In this document: one piece after another, positions 34,284 through 42,988 of the stretch | Position numbering within the stretch: the first letter of the stretch is position 1 | Layout: each line of letters begins with the position of its first letter | Source of the DNA: Mucilaginibacter terrigena | GTDB taxonomy: Bacteria; Bacteroidota; Bacteroidia; Sphingobacteriales; Sphingobacteriaceae | Assembly (NCBI RefSeq): GCF_004168255.1 | Contig: NZ_SEWG01000002.1 | Coordinates: 124,001 to 188,000 of the forward strand | Length of the DNA: 64,000 nt | Direction: 5' to 3' | Program-made: the position numbers and the translations under genes | Notes under the pieces: model-generated | The model's database searches: none | What the model saw: the letters and a program-made list of their open reading frames with translations, nothing else | Told to the model about the DNA's origin: nothing

Positions 34284-35417
34284 TTATACCCGTATGTATA
34301 TCTTTTTCTTATCCAGTATTTTCCCTACGCACCAGCATATCATCATGTAGCTAATTGCAAAAAGCAACGAACCTACGGCGCCCGGTGCTATCTTTTGATA
34401 AAACACATCGTTTATCCAGGCCATCAGGTTCTTATTGCCGATGCTGATCATCCAGAAAGCGATGATCAAAATTTCTGACAGGATATAAATAGCCAGCGGG
34501 TTTTTACCAACTGTGGTGAAAAAGGATGTCCAGTTAAATTTATTCCAGGCGCGCACCTCAACCGCGTAGATCAGGGCCGAGATCATGATCATATCTATAC
34601 CTGTAGTTAGCAGGGTGAAAGGGCTTGTCCAAAGTTTTTTACCTATCGGGAAGCTCATGTTCCAGGTAAGGGCGATGAAAATGAATACAGCGCCCATTAA
34701 CGATAAACGCGCGATGGTTTCGTACCCCTTGCCTTTTTCCTGAATAAATTTACCGGCGTAATAACCAACAATAACGTTTACTATCGATGGCAAAGTGCTC
34801 AGGATGCCTTCAGGGTCAAAGGCAACGCCTTCGCCGTGGTAAAGATGGCTATCGCCTAACAGGAATTTATCAAGGTAGGTGCCCGCGTTGGTAAGCATGG
34901 CGTAAGGTGCAGCCGGGTCGCCGTAGGCAAGCAGTAACACCTGGTAACCCACCAAAAGCAATATGCTGATTACAATAACGGCTGTTTTATTACGTACAAA
35001 GTAGATGATCAGTGATGCAAATATGTAGCAAAGCCCTATACGCTGTAATACGCCCATAATACGGGTTTCGCTAATGGGCCTTAGCGTCCAGCCGTTGGCG
35101 CCGTGATCAACAAACGGGAACCAGTACATCAGGTAACCTATTAAAAATATAAGCAAACCGCGTTTCAATATCCTGTAAAGCACTGTTCCGGTGCTCAGTC
35201 CGTCAAACTTTTTCATGGTAAAGCTCATGGCATTACCCACCGCGAACAGAAATGAAGGGAACACCAGGTCGGTAGGGGTAAAGCCAAACCAAACGGCGTG
35301 GTTAAGCGGCGCAAAAGCGGTAGCGCCGCTGCCCGGTGTATTTACAATGATCATAAAAACAATGGTCATTCCGCGAAACACATCAAGCGAAAGGAACCGT
35401 TCGGATTTTGGGTTCAT
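34284..35417 (-). CDS. HGSNAT-like acyltransferase (DUF5009/DUF1624)
   Basis: A 377-residue membrane protein with about ten hydrophobic helices. Its start FLSLDVFRGMTIVFMIIVNTPG and the following WFGFTPTDLVFPSFLFAVGNAMSF match heparan-alpha-glucosaminide N-acetyltransferase and its bacterial relatives. In animals the enzyme acetylates terminal glucosamine of heparan sulfate using cytosolic acetyl-CoA; bacterial homologues may modify surface sugars. Neither substrate nor partner is visible here. Confidence 0.85.
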   Translation of the reverse strand: MNPKSERFLSLDVFRGMTIVFMIIVNTPGSGATAFAPLNHAVWFGFTPTDLVFPSFLFAVGNAMSFTMKKFDGLSTGTVLYRILKRGLLIFLIGYLMYWFPFVDHGANGWTLRPISETRIMGVLQRIGLCYIFASLIIYFVRNKTAVIVISILLLVGYQVLLLAYGDPAAPYAMLTNAGTYLDKFLLGDSHLYHGEGVAFDPEGILSTLPSIVNVIVGYYAGKFIQEKGKGYETIARLSLMGAVFIFIALTWNMSFPIGKKLWTSPFTLLTTGIDMIMISALIYAVEVRAWNKFNWTSFFTTVGKNPLAIYILSEILIIAFWMISIGNKNLMAWINDVFYQKIAPGAVGSLLFAISYMMICWCVGKILDKKKIYIRV

Positions 35418-35599
35418 AATGGGTACAAATGGTTAAATTATATCAGGAGATTTATTGCACCAATATAGTAAATTATTAAACTGAAATACAAAATGTAATA
35501 CGTCTTTTTAAATTTATTTAAAAAGTTGTTGATAACGCATGTTTAACCTATTTACAACATTTTACCGCTGTAACGGTAAATGTTACTATTTTTGAAAAG

Positions 35600-35872
35600 A
35601 TGCTTACCATTACCAACCACACCCTCGAAAAGCTGGAGATGCTGCTTAAAACAGCAGGTTACCGGGTTAGGTACGAGAAAGGTAATTTTAAAACCGGCGC
35701 CTGCATGCTGCTGAACAGCCGCGTGATTGTGGTAAACAAGTTTGCCAACCTGGAGAGTAAAATAGCATCGGTAGCCGGGCTTGCCCGCACATTAGAGGTA
35801 GATTATAATTTATTAGATGATAAACAGGCTGCATTTTTGCACCAGTTAAAACAAACAACCCTGCAGCTGTGA
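35600..35872 (+). CDS. Conserved small hypothetical protein
   Basis: A 90-residue protein: TNHTLEKLEMLLKTAGYRVRYEKGNFKTGACMLLNSRVIVVNKF, then two helices. I do not recognise a domain. Its stop (35870-35872) overlaps the GTG start of the next gene, so the two are translated together; it is presumably a partner of that hydrolase. Confidence 0.78.
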   Translation: MLTITNHTLEKLEMLLKTAGYRVRYEKGNFKTGACMLLNSRVIVVNKFANLESKIASVAGLARTLEVDYNLLDDKQAAFLHQLKQTTLQL

Positions 35873-36630
35873 CCATTACTTTTTTAGGGACCGGAACTTC
35901 GCAGGGCGTACCTGTTATTGCCTGCGAATGCGAGGTGTGCACATCTGCCGACCAGCGTGATAAGCGCCTGCGCACTTCTATTTTGGTAGAGGGCGATGGC
36001 AAGGTGATCGTTATTGATTCGGGGCCGGATTTTAGGTACCAGATGCTTAGGCAAAAGGTAATGCACCTTGATGCTATTGTTTTTACCCATGAGCACAAAG
36101 ACCATGTTGCCGGGATGGACGATATCCGCGCGTTTAACTACAAGCAGCAGGGCCCGGTAGAAATTTATGCCGACGAACGCGTACAACTGGCCCTGCGCCG
36201 CGAGTTTCCGTATATTTTTGATGATAGGGGCTACCCCGGTATCCCGCAGATAGACCTGCATACCATCGATCTGCAACCCTTTGATGTAGGAAATGTGCAC
36301 ATTACGCCTATCGAGGTGATGCATTACAAGCTACCCGTTAAAGGATATCGCATTAAAGATTTTACCTACATCACCGATGCCAAAACGGTATCTGATGCGG
36401 AAGTGGAAAAGATCCGCGGATCAAAAATACTGGTGATAAACGCTTTGCAGAAAGAAAAGCATATTTCGCATTTTACGCTGGATGAAGCCATCAAATTCGC
36501 GCAGCACATCGGAGCCGAAAAAACCTACTTTACACATATCAGCCACCGCCTTGGCCGGCATGCCGATATCACTAAGGAACTCCCGGCAGGCATTGCGTTG
36601 GCTTACGATGGGTTGCAGCTGGAGATCTAA
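35869..36630 (+). CDS. MBL-fold metallohydrolase, PhnP-like
   Basis: A 253-residue metallo-beta-lactamase-fold protein that begins with GTG at 35869 (GTGA overlap with the preceding stop). FLGTGTSQGVPVIACECEVC is the PhnP-type opening with a Cys pair, followed by the metal motif THEHKDH, a later HISHFT and HISHRLGRH cluster. PhnP is a phosphodiesterase for cyclic phosphates; other members are octanoyltransferase-linked hydrolases. The exact substrate is unknown. Confidence 0.86.
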   Translation: MTITFLGTGTSQGVPVIACECEVCTSADQRDKRLRTSILVEGDGKVIVIDSGPDFRYQMLRQKVMHLDAIVFTHEHKDHVAGMDDIRAFNYKQQGPVEIYADERVQLALRREFPYIFDDRGYPGIPQIDLHTIDLQPFDVGNVHITPIEVMHYKLPVKGYRIKDFTYITDAKTVSDAEVEKIRGSKILVINALQKEKHISHFTLDEAIKFAQHIGAEKTYFTHISHRLGRHADITKELPAGIALAYDGLQLEI

Positions 36631-36710
36631 CACTATTCTTTTGTTGTTTATTTATAGGATTTATTTTTTCATTCAAGGCAAACCCTTACCTTGCGTTACA
36701 TTCTATTGTT

Positions 36711-37133
36711 ATGAAAAATCTTGTTTATATAAGTACGGCTGTAAAGCTATTGGAAGACGAACAACTTATTAATATACTTACCGCCGCACGCAACAATAAT
36801 TTAAAACATCATGTTACCGGTGTTTTGCTTTACAGCGATGGCACGTTTATTCAGGTACTTGAAGGTGAGGCTGGCGATGTTGATACTATCATGTCGAAAA
36901 TTGAAACAGATCCCAAGCATAAAAACCTGATAACATTGATCGACGAACCTATCCAGCAGAGGAATTTCCCCGATTGGTCAATGGGTTTTTATACCCCAAA
37001 GGCCGATAAACTTGCCGATTTGATCGGGTACCTGCGGTCTACAGATAAAATAGAAGCTAAGGGTGATAGCGGTGCTGCTGTTATTACCCTTAAAACCTTT
37101 ATCGAAAGCAATAAGCTTAGTATGAGCTATTAA
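36711..37133 (+). CDS. BLUF-domain blue-light photoreceptor
   Basis: A 140-residue protein made of one BLUF (FAD-binding) domain and a short tail. The residues of the photocycle are present in correct spacing: Tyr6, Asn30, Gln48 (FIQVLEG), Trp89 and Met91 (DWSMGF). This fits short BLUF proteins such as Slr1694/PixD. Expected: reversible red shift of bound FAD under blue light, signalling through protein contacts. No effector is fused; the two PAS kinases of the window are 27 kb away, so a link to the Kai cluster is only a thought. Confidence 0.9.
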   Translation: MKNLVYISTAVKLLEDEQLINILTAARNNNLKHHVTGVLLYSDGTFIQVLEGEAGDVDTIMSKIETDPKHKNLITLIDEPIQQRNFPDWSMGFYTPKADKLADLIGYLRSTDKIEAKGDSGAAVITLKTFIESNKLSMSY

Positions 37134-37588
37134 TCCAGTTCCAGGTAGCTTACCTCGTTAATAGTGGCACGATAGGTTTCTTTGTGGCCTTTTTTCTGCA
37201 GCTCTACGCGTCCGCGAATGGTCATTTGCCGGTTGTTGATCTTATTATATTCGCCATCTTCGGTTTCAAATAACCCTGTATTTTTCCCTTTCAGGTATAG
37301 CGGGCATTCCTGTGTAAAATTAACCCAAAGCGACCGGCTGTTACCGTGGTCAGAAAATGTGCTGTCGTTTACCAGGGCGGATATATGCTTCCCTTCCAGG
37401 TACCTGCCCGAAACTTCTACGTATTGCTTATCGTACAGCTTAATGCTATCGATAAGGTTGCGGAAATTAACTTTTTTGAATTTGATATCAGGCGCGCACT
37501 CACTGGTGTAGATCTTCTGCTTATGCGTATTGCAGGCCAGCAGGGATAATGCCAACAATACTACAAGATATGCCCTGCCCTGTGCCAT
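37130..37588 (-). CDS. Probable lipoprotein of unknown function
   Basis: A 152-residue protein with a lipobox (LSLLAC, Cys19), so probably lipid-anchored. The rest is beta-rich with IYTSECAPDIKFKKVNFRNL and NSRSLWVNFTQECPLYLKG. It resembles small Bacteroidota lipoproteins and has no recognised domain. Its 3' end overlaps the end of the BLUF gene by four bases (convergent). Confidence 0.72.
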   Translation of the reverse strand: MAQGRAYLVVLLALSLLACNTHKQKIYTSECAPDIKFKKVNFRNLIDSIKLYDKQYVEVSGRYLEGKHISALVNDSTFSDHGNSRSLWVNFTQECPLYLKGKNTGLFETEDGEYNKINNRQMTIRGRVELQKKGHKETYRATINEVSYLELD

Positions 37589-37637
37589 GCATAAATATAA
37601 GTGTTTTAATACACAGGCAAAATACCCTCAAACACAA

Positions 37638-38609
37638 TTATTTATTCAGTACCCTAAGCTGATCGCGGATGTATGCACCGGCGGGGCTGAGTTGTGCTGC
37701 AGTCCAGCCGCCGTTGGCCGGCGCTTGTGGCTGTAAAATTGCGGTGGTTTCCTTTTTATCGGTAATGTTCCAGTTTACCCAGCTCAATTTGTTCTTTTCT
37801 ACCCAGTCCATCCATTTTTTATTCATCGCCAAATCAAACTTACCGTCGCCGTTTGATTCGCCTACACCCCATTCGGTAACAATAAGCGGCAGGCCCATTT
37901 TTATAGCTTTATCTGCCTTGGCGCGTAACCCATCCTGGTGGTTGGGGTCGGTTGCGTAATAATGAAAGGAATAAGCGATATTTTTAAAGCCGGTGATGGG
38001 GTTTGCGGCGGCTACATCAACATCCTGGTCCCATTTTGGGCTGCCTACAACGATCAGGTTATCCGGGTCGTACTTGCGAATCTCGGCAATCACCTGTACC
38101 GAATAGTTCTTTACCGTATCCCAGCCGATGCGGGCGGGTTCGTTCCAGATTTCGTAAATAACATTGGGTACGCCCTTATACTTTTGCGCCATCTCTGCAA
38201 AAAAAGCCTTCGATTGCGGGATGTGCAGGTGGCCGTTATGGTCGTGCCAGTCTATCAATACATAAACGCCTTGTTTAATGGCCTCGTCAACCACATCAAC
38301 TATCAATTTTTTTTGTGCTTCGGGCTGCTGCAGGTAACCGCTATCAGGCTGTACGCCCATAGATGCGCGGATGATGGCAGCCTTAAAATCAGACGATAGC
38401 CAGTCTACTACCGCGGGGTTGTAATATTTTCGCCCTGCCCATAAACTCCACGACAGGCTGATGCCCCGTAGCTGCGGAGGTATGCCATTTTTGTTAACGA
38501 TCTTGTTCCCTTTAACCGTTAGGGCACCGTTTACAGCAACAGGCGTTTGCGCCAATACCGCCGTATATGCAAAAATACCGGCCACTATTAATAAAGCTTT
38601 CATCTTCAT
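37638..38609 (-). CDS. Glycoside hydrolase family 5 endoglucanase-like, exported
   Basis: About 323 residues from ATG 38609 (MKMKALLIVAG; a TTG further out is unlikely) with a signal peptide ending LAQ. The GH5 (subfamily 2-like) fold is clear: RGISLSWSLW, VYVLIDWHDHNGH, the acid/base Glu about residue 157 in IYEIWNEPA, SFHYYA, and the nucleophile Glu about 246 in IVTEWGVGE. It should cut beta-1,4-glucan (or a related mannan) outside the cytoplasm. There is no carbohydrate-binding module. Confidence 0.9.
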   Translation of the reverse strand: MKMKALLIVAGIFAYTAVLAQTPVAVNGALTVKGNKIVNKNGIPPQLRGISLSWSLWAGRKYYNPAVVDWLSSDFKAAIIRASMGVQPDSGYLQQPEAQKKLIVDVVDEAIKQGVYVLIDWHDHNGHLHIPQSKAFFAEMAQKYKGVPNVIYEIWNEPARIGWDTVKNYSVQVIAEIRKYDPDNLIVVGSPKWDQDVDVAAANPITGFKNIAYSFHYYATDPNHQDGLRAKADKAIKMGLPLIVTEWGVGESNGDGKFDLAMNKKWMDWVEKNKLSWVNWNITDKKETTAILQPQAPANGGWTAAQLSPAGAYIRDQLRVLNK

Positions 38610-38772
38610 ACCAAACAAGTTTAATTAATTGGTTACGGCAATCAATGGTTTTGCAAAAAAACAGTTAGACTATGTTAAAAATGGAGTAGTGCAGCATTGC
38701 GGAGGTGCAACTTTAACGTTAACATATCCTTGCCTTAACCTTATTTGCCTATTTTTGGTTATTAATTTCCAA

Positions 38773-40062
38773 ATGAAAAAATATAGCTTCCTGCTGCCGG
38801 CCTTACTGCTCATCATGTTAAACGGGTATAGCCAGGATACAACCCAGCATATTATTCCTAACCGTAAAAATAGCATCGCGCAGCAAAAAAAGCCTTATGT
38901 GGTATTAATTTCTGCCGATGGTTTCAGGTACGATTTTGCCAGACGCTACCATGCCGAAAACCTGATAAGATTGGGCGGCAAGGGGGTAAGCGCAGCATCA
39001 ATGATACCGTCATACCCATCGGTTACTTTTCCAAATCATTATGCCATTGTCAGCGGGTTGTATCCGTCGCATTCGGGCTTGGTTAACAATACTTTTTATG
39101 ACCGCGCACGTAACGACAGGTACGCCATGGGTAATAAGGAAAAAGTTGCGGATGGTACCTGGTATGGCGGCGCCCCGCTTTGGGTACTGGCCGAGCAGCA
39201 AAAAATGTTATCGGCCAGCTTTTACTGGGTCGCATCAGAAGCCGAGATACAAGGCATAAAGCCTACATATTACTACGTTTACAACGAAAAGATAGATATA
39301 AATAACCGTATAGCAACGGTTGTTAACTGGCTGAAACTGCCCCCGGCCGAACGCCCGCACCTGATCACTTTTTACCTTCCGCAGGTTGACCACGCCGCCC
39401 ACCTTTACGGGCCGGAGTCGCCCGAGACTGAACATGAGGTGCATTTTGTAGATTCGGCGGTTAACGAGCTGCAAAAGGCCGTAAAAACCACCGGGCTGGA
39501 TGTGAACTTTATTTTTGTATCAGACCACGGCATGGCTAAGGTTGATAACCAAAACCCCATTGGCATACCTGCGGCTATCGATACCTCAAAATTTGTAATA
39601 TCGGGCGATGGTATTTTGGTGGAACTTTATGCTAAAAACAAACAGGATATACAGGGTACCTATAACGCCCTTAAAACAGAAGCCGATGGGTACGATGTTT
39701 ACTTGAAGACCAATGTGCCTGCACACCTGCATTATGGCACTACCGACGACTGGCATAACCGTATAGGCGATATTTTGCTGGTGCCGCGTTTCCCCCAAAT
39801 TTTTAAGCTTTGGAGCAACGGCAAAAAAATAAATCCCGGCTGGCATGGTTACGATCCATCGGTTGTTAAGGAGATGCAAGCCAGCTTTTACGCCTGGGGG
39901 CCGGCCTTTAAAAAGCGCCTTATTGTGCCTGCTTTTAAAAATGTTTCGGTATTTAATTTAATTAGTGAGATATTGGGCATTAAACACAACGGTAAAATTG
40001 ACGGCACTGATGAACTTGCACGTAAAATACTGGTCAGGAAAATCCATAAACACAAAAGATGA
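38773..40062 (+). CDS. Ectonucleotide pyrophosphatase/phosphodiesterase-like alkaline phosphatase-superfamily enzyme
   Basis: About 429 residues from ATG 38773 (MKKYSFLLPAL, signal peptide ending SQD). The NPP family features are present: VLISADGFRYDFA, the catalytic Thr in PSVTFPNHYAIVSGLYPSHSG, YLPQVDHAAHLYGPES, and FVSDHGMAKV with the second metal site. It should hydrolyse phosphodiester or pyrophosphate bonds of nucleotides or related compounds in the periplasm. Its stop overlaps the ATG of the next gene (ATGA). Confidence 0.87.
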   Translation: MKKYSFLLPALLLIMLNGYSQDTTQHIIPNRKNSIAQQKKPYVVLISADGFRYDFARRYHAENLIRLGGKGVSAASMIPSYPSVTFPNHYAIVSGLYPSHSGLVNNTFYDRARNDRYAMGNKEKVADGTWYGGAPLWVLAEQQKMLSASFYWVASEAEIQGIKPTYYYVYNEKIDINNRIATVVNWLKLPPAERPHLITFYLPQVDHAAHLYGPESPETEHEVHFVDSAVNELQKAVKTTGLDVNFIFVSDHGMAKVDNQNPIGIPAAIDTSKFVISGDGILVELYAKNKQDIQGTYNALKTEADGYDVYLKTNVPAHLHYGTTDDWHNRIGDILLVPRFPQIFKLWSNGKKINPGWHGYDPSVVKEMQASFYAWGPAFKKRLIVPAFKNVSVFNLISEILGIKHNGKIDGTDELARKILVRKIHKHKR

Positions 40063-40562
40063 AATTAATTATTAAAATAACCTTACTGCTGATATTACCT
40101 GTCGCGCTGTTTGCACAGGACCCCGCCACAGTTAAGCGCCAGGCCAATGTTGTTGCCAAAGCACTGCTTAACAGCGATTTTAAAACCGTTATTGCCAACA
40201 CATATCCCCGTGCGGTTACGCTGGGCGGCGGCAAAGACAAAATGCTTAAAATGATGACCGCCGGTATCAACCAGATGAAGGCGCAGGGTTTTTTGTTTGA
40301 AAAGGTAACCATTGGTTCACCGGGCAAATTTTATAAGGCGGGCAACGAGATCCACTGCCTTATCCCCGAAAATCTTATCATGAAAACTTCACAGGGCCGT
40401 TTTTCGGCTACCAGTAATTTATTGGCTGTTAGCCAGGATGGTGGTAAAAACTGGAGTTTCCTGGATCTTAACCAGGGCACCATGGCCTCGATCAAAACCC
40501 TGTTCCCCAACTTTAACAATAACCTTATTATACCACAGCCTGCGCAGCCCGTAAAGCTGTAA
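40059..40562 (+). CDS. Exported protein of unknown function, paralogue 1
   Basis: A 167-residue protein with a signal peptide ending FAQD. It has ATVKRQANVVAKALLNSDFKTVIANTYPRAVTLGGG and HCLIPENLIMKTSQGRF, nearly the same order as the next gene, so these are tandem duplicates. It overlaps the stop of the nucleotide pyrophosphatase-like gene by four bases and probably shares its transcript. No known domain recognised; it looks like a small alpha+beta (NTF2-like) fold. Confidence 0.78.
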   Translation: MKLIIKITLLLILPVALFAQDPATVKRQANVVAKALLNSDFKTVIANTYPRAVTLGGGKDKMLKMMTAGINQMKAQGFLFEKVTIGSPGKFYKAGNEIHCLIPENLIMKTSQGRFSATSNLLAVSQDGGKNWSFLDLNQGTMASIKTLFPNFNNNLIIPQPAQPVKL

Positions 40563-40628
40563 TAAGGCAACCTGATTTTGATACTGCCGTGTAGGGAAAT
40601 ATTTAATCCGGCTTAGCCGTTTAATACC

Positions 40629-41138
40629 ATGTGCTTTAAGAAATTTATTCTGCTGCTTTTTGTTTTGCCCTTAGCTGCTGCCGCGCAGGATACCGCTTTG
40701 ATAAAAAAGCAAGCCGAGCGCTTTGCAAAGGCTACTTTTACCGGCGATTATAATACCATAATTGACTATACTTATCCCAAACTGGTAGAATTATCGGGCG
40801 GGCGGGTGGAAATGCAGAAGCTGATAGCCGAACGCATAGCAAATTTAAAAAAGCAGGGCGTTGTAGGGTTTGATGGCTCGGTTGAGCTGCCCGGCCCAAT
40901 TTATAAAGCAGGCAGCCAATTACACTGCCTGCTCCCCGAAAATATAATTTTAAAAACCCGTTATGGCCGGTATATGAGCCGCTCTTATCTGTTAGCAATC
41001 AGCGAAGACAAAGGCAAAATCTGGACTTTTATGGATGTAGGCAACATACCGCCCAAAGTGTTGCGAAAACTACTGCCCGATTACAATATCGAACTGCTGA
41101 TCCCCGCGCCTGTAAAACCCGAGTTTTTACCGAATTAG
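40629..41138 (+). CDS. Exported protein of unknown function, paralogue 2
   Basis: A 169-residue relative of the preceding protein: signal peptide ending AAAQD, LIKKQAERFAKATFTGDYNTIIDYTYPKLVELSGG, GPIYKAGSQLHCLLPENIILKTRYGRY. The shared frame of Cys and Pro positions suggests a common fold. Its 3' end meets the GH172 gene end exactly (40629-41138 against 41139). Together they may form a small operon with the upstream phosphodiesterase. Confidence 0.78.
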   Translation: MCFKKFILLLFVLPLAAAAQDTALIKKQAERFAKATFTGDYNTIIDYTYPKLVELSGGRVEMQKLIAERIANLKKQGVVGFDGSVELPGPIYKAGSQLHCLLPENIILKTRYGRYMSRSYLLAISEDKGKIWTFMDVGNIPPKVLRKLLPDYNIELLIPAPVKPEFLPN

Positions 41139-42979
41139 CTACAGGTAGCTGAATGCATTGTATTTGTATTCCGTCCAGTTGGCATATCCCGGCAGGTGCT
41201 CCAGTTTTATATTTATTTTAGATTTTCCGCGCGTGTAAGCCGCCGGGATCTCAAAATCAGTATCTATCCAAACCGCTTCGTAATTGTTCTTTACAATTAC
41301 CCAGGGCCGCTCTGTAACCGGCTTGCCGTCAACCCAAACCCTTACGCCCTGCATATTGGTATGCTGTGTAAGCAGGCGCAGCCTTACGCCTTTATTATTT
41401 TTGTTTATGGCGATAGTAAAGGCGCTGCTTTTATTAAACTGCTTGCCGCTGTTGGTTTCCTTTACATCATAAATACGTTTGCCGGGGTAATTACCGCTTG
41501 TTTCGCCGGCCCAGGTTTGCCCTGTAATACGGTATTGGTGTTTTTGCTCGGAAACGCTATTGCCGATATCCACCGAATCGGTTTGCTTAAGCGAAGGCTG
41601 CGCACCCTCGTAATACCATACTAAACTGGCTATGTAGTAATTTTCCCAGCTTTCAAACTCCATATCAAAGGCTTGCTCGTAAGTAATAACATCGGGATAG
41701 TGCATGCGGTAATAGCAGTCGTTACCAATACAACCGTGGGTGGGGTAGGAGTTGTATTTGTTACGCCACCAGGCGTTATTGGCATAATCTTCCTCCCCTG
41801 TTCCCCAAATGTCCGGGAACTTGCGATTATCGATGTAAAACACCTCGTCGCCTTCGCAGGCATGGCCGCCTTTTGGCATCCGCTTGGCCATACCTATCAC
41901 ATGCCCGCGGCCGGTGGTTTTAAGGCAGGTATATTTTTGACCGGGCTTATCTACCTCGTTGGCCTTAGCATGGAAATAAGCTGCCGATGCTGCCGGATAA
42001 GCCTTTTTATTATACTGCACTTCGATATCCATATCGCCCGTTGGCTTATCGCCCATGTTAACCAACTCTATGCGCGCCCGCTTCCAAAATGGCATCGGGA
42101 AGTAACAATAGCCGTTGTTATTTACGGTACCCACACCCAACGCTTTCAGGTCGCCGCCATTATCTATCGACCCGAAGAACCATTTTAAAGGCGCATCTAC
42201 GGCCGGCACCGCCTGGTTATCCCAGTACATTTTTATACGCAGGTTTTTATCGGGCGTATAATTTTTTATTTTGATGGCTGCTATATACCCCGCGCCATTG
42301 TAACTGAAAATAGAGGCAGAATCGCCTGCAGCTAACTTCTGTTTAAGTTTTTTGCTGATGTTGCCTACTGCCGGTTTAGGGTCGGCGGTGGGGTTGTTCC
42401 ACATCTTCTCCATAGGGCGGTAATCTTCCTTGCCTGTCCATGATTCTATCCCATCGGCAGTGGTATAAGTATGATAGGCTATGTTATAAAACGGCCTGAA
42501 ATTGCCCTCGCGCACGATCTTTATCGATTTGCGGAACGAGATCGGCATATAGCTCCACCACGCCAGGTAATTATCCCCCGCTCCCGAACCTACCTGCGGT
42601 TTATCGCGCAACGGCTTTTTATTATGAAACTGGTTGAAGGTTTGGTTAATGCGCGGCGTTTTTTCACCGTCGATATAAATTTTGATACGGTTGGTATCGC
42701 CAATGTTCCCTGTCGACCAGATGCGATAAATGGTACCCGGGCCTTTTATATCGGCCAGTACCGCGCCGCTATCGGGCGCGGTGTAAAGCCAGTTGCCAAA
42801 ATCTTTAAACTGGTCTTCCTTCGGGTCGGTGCTGGAGTACTGGTAGGTTTGCGTACCCGTTTTGTACAAGGGCAGGTCGGCGAAGCTTTGCGCCAATGCA
42901 AGCCCTTTTTTTGTTGTTGGGCCGATGCCTGCAAGCCGCAAACCAACAATATAATGGTAACGATATTTAATTTACGCAT
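41139..42979 (-). CDS. GH172 (DUF2961) glycoside hydrolase with apparent -1 frameshift after the signal peptide
   Basis: Two frames join here. The N-terminal part starts with ATG 42979: MRKLNIVTIILLVCG...QASAQQQKK, a signal peptide. The main body (GLALAQSFADLPLYKTG..., to 41139) is in the -1 frame. At the junction, codons CAA AAA AAG contain A AAA AAG (42911-42905), a classical -1 slippery site, and slipping exactly there gives QQQKKGLALAQ. So the gene is either broken by loss of one A from an A7 tract or expressed by programmed frameshifting; a sequencing error is a third option. The body has DUF2961 features: GPGTIYRIWSTG, GTGEEDYANNAWW. GH172 enzymes act on fructose or D-arabinofuranose glycans, and are secreted. 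Confidence 0.8.
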
Positions 42980-42988
42980 AATAAAAGC

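Noticed and set aside
36711..37133. BLUF protein as a part of the Kai operon
   Set aside because: It is 27 kb away in another gene group; any functional link is unsupported by position.
42746..42979. Separate 77-codon gene with a signal peptide, upstream of the GH172 gene
   Set aside because: Only its first 25 codons look like protein; the rest is the GH172 sequence read in the wrong frame. It is better read as the leader of the frameshifted GH172 gene.
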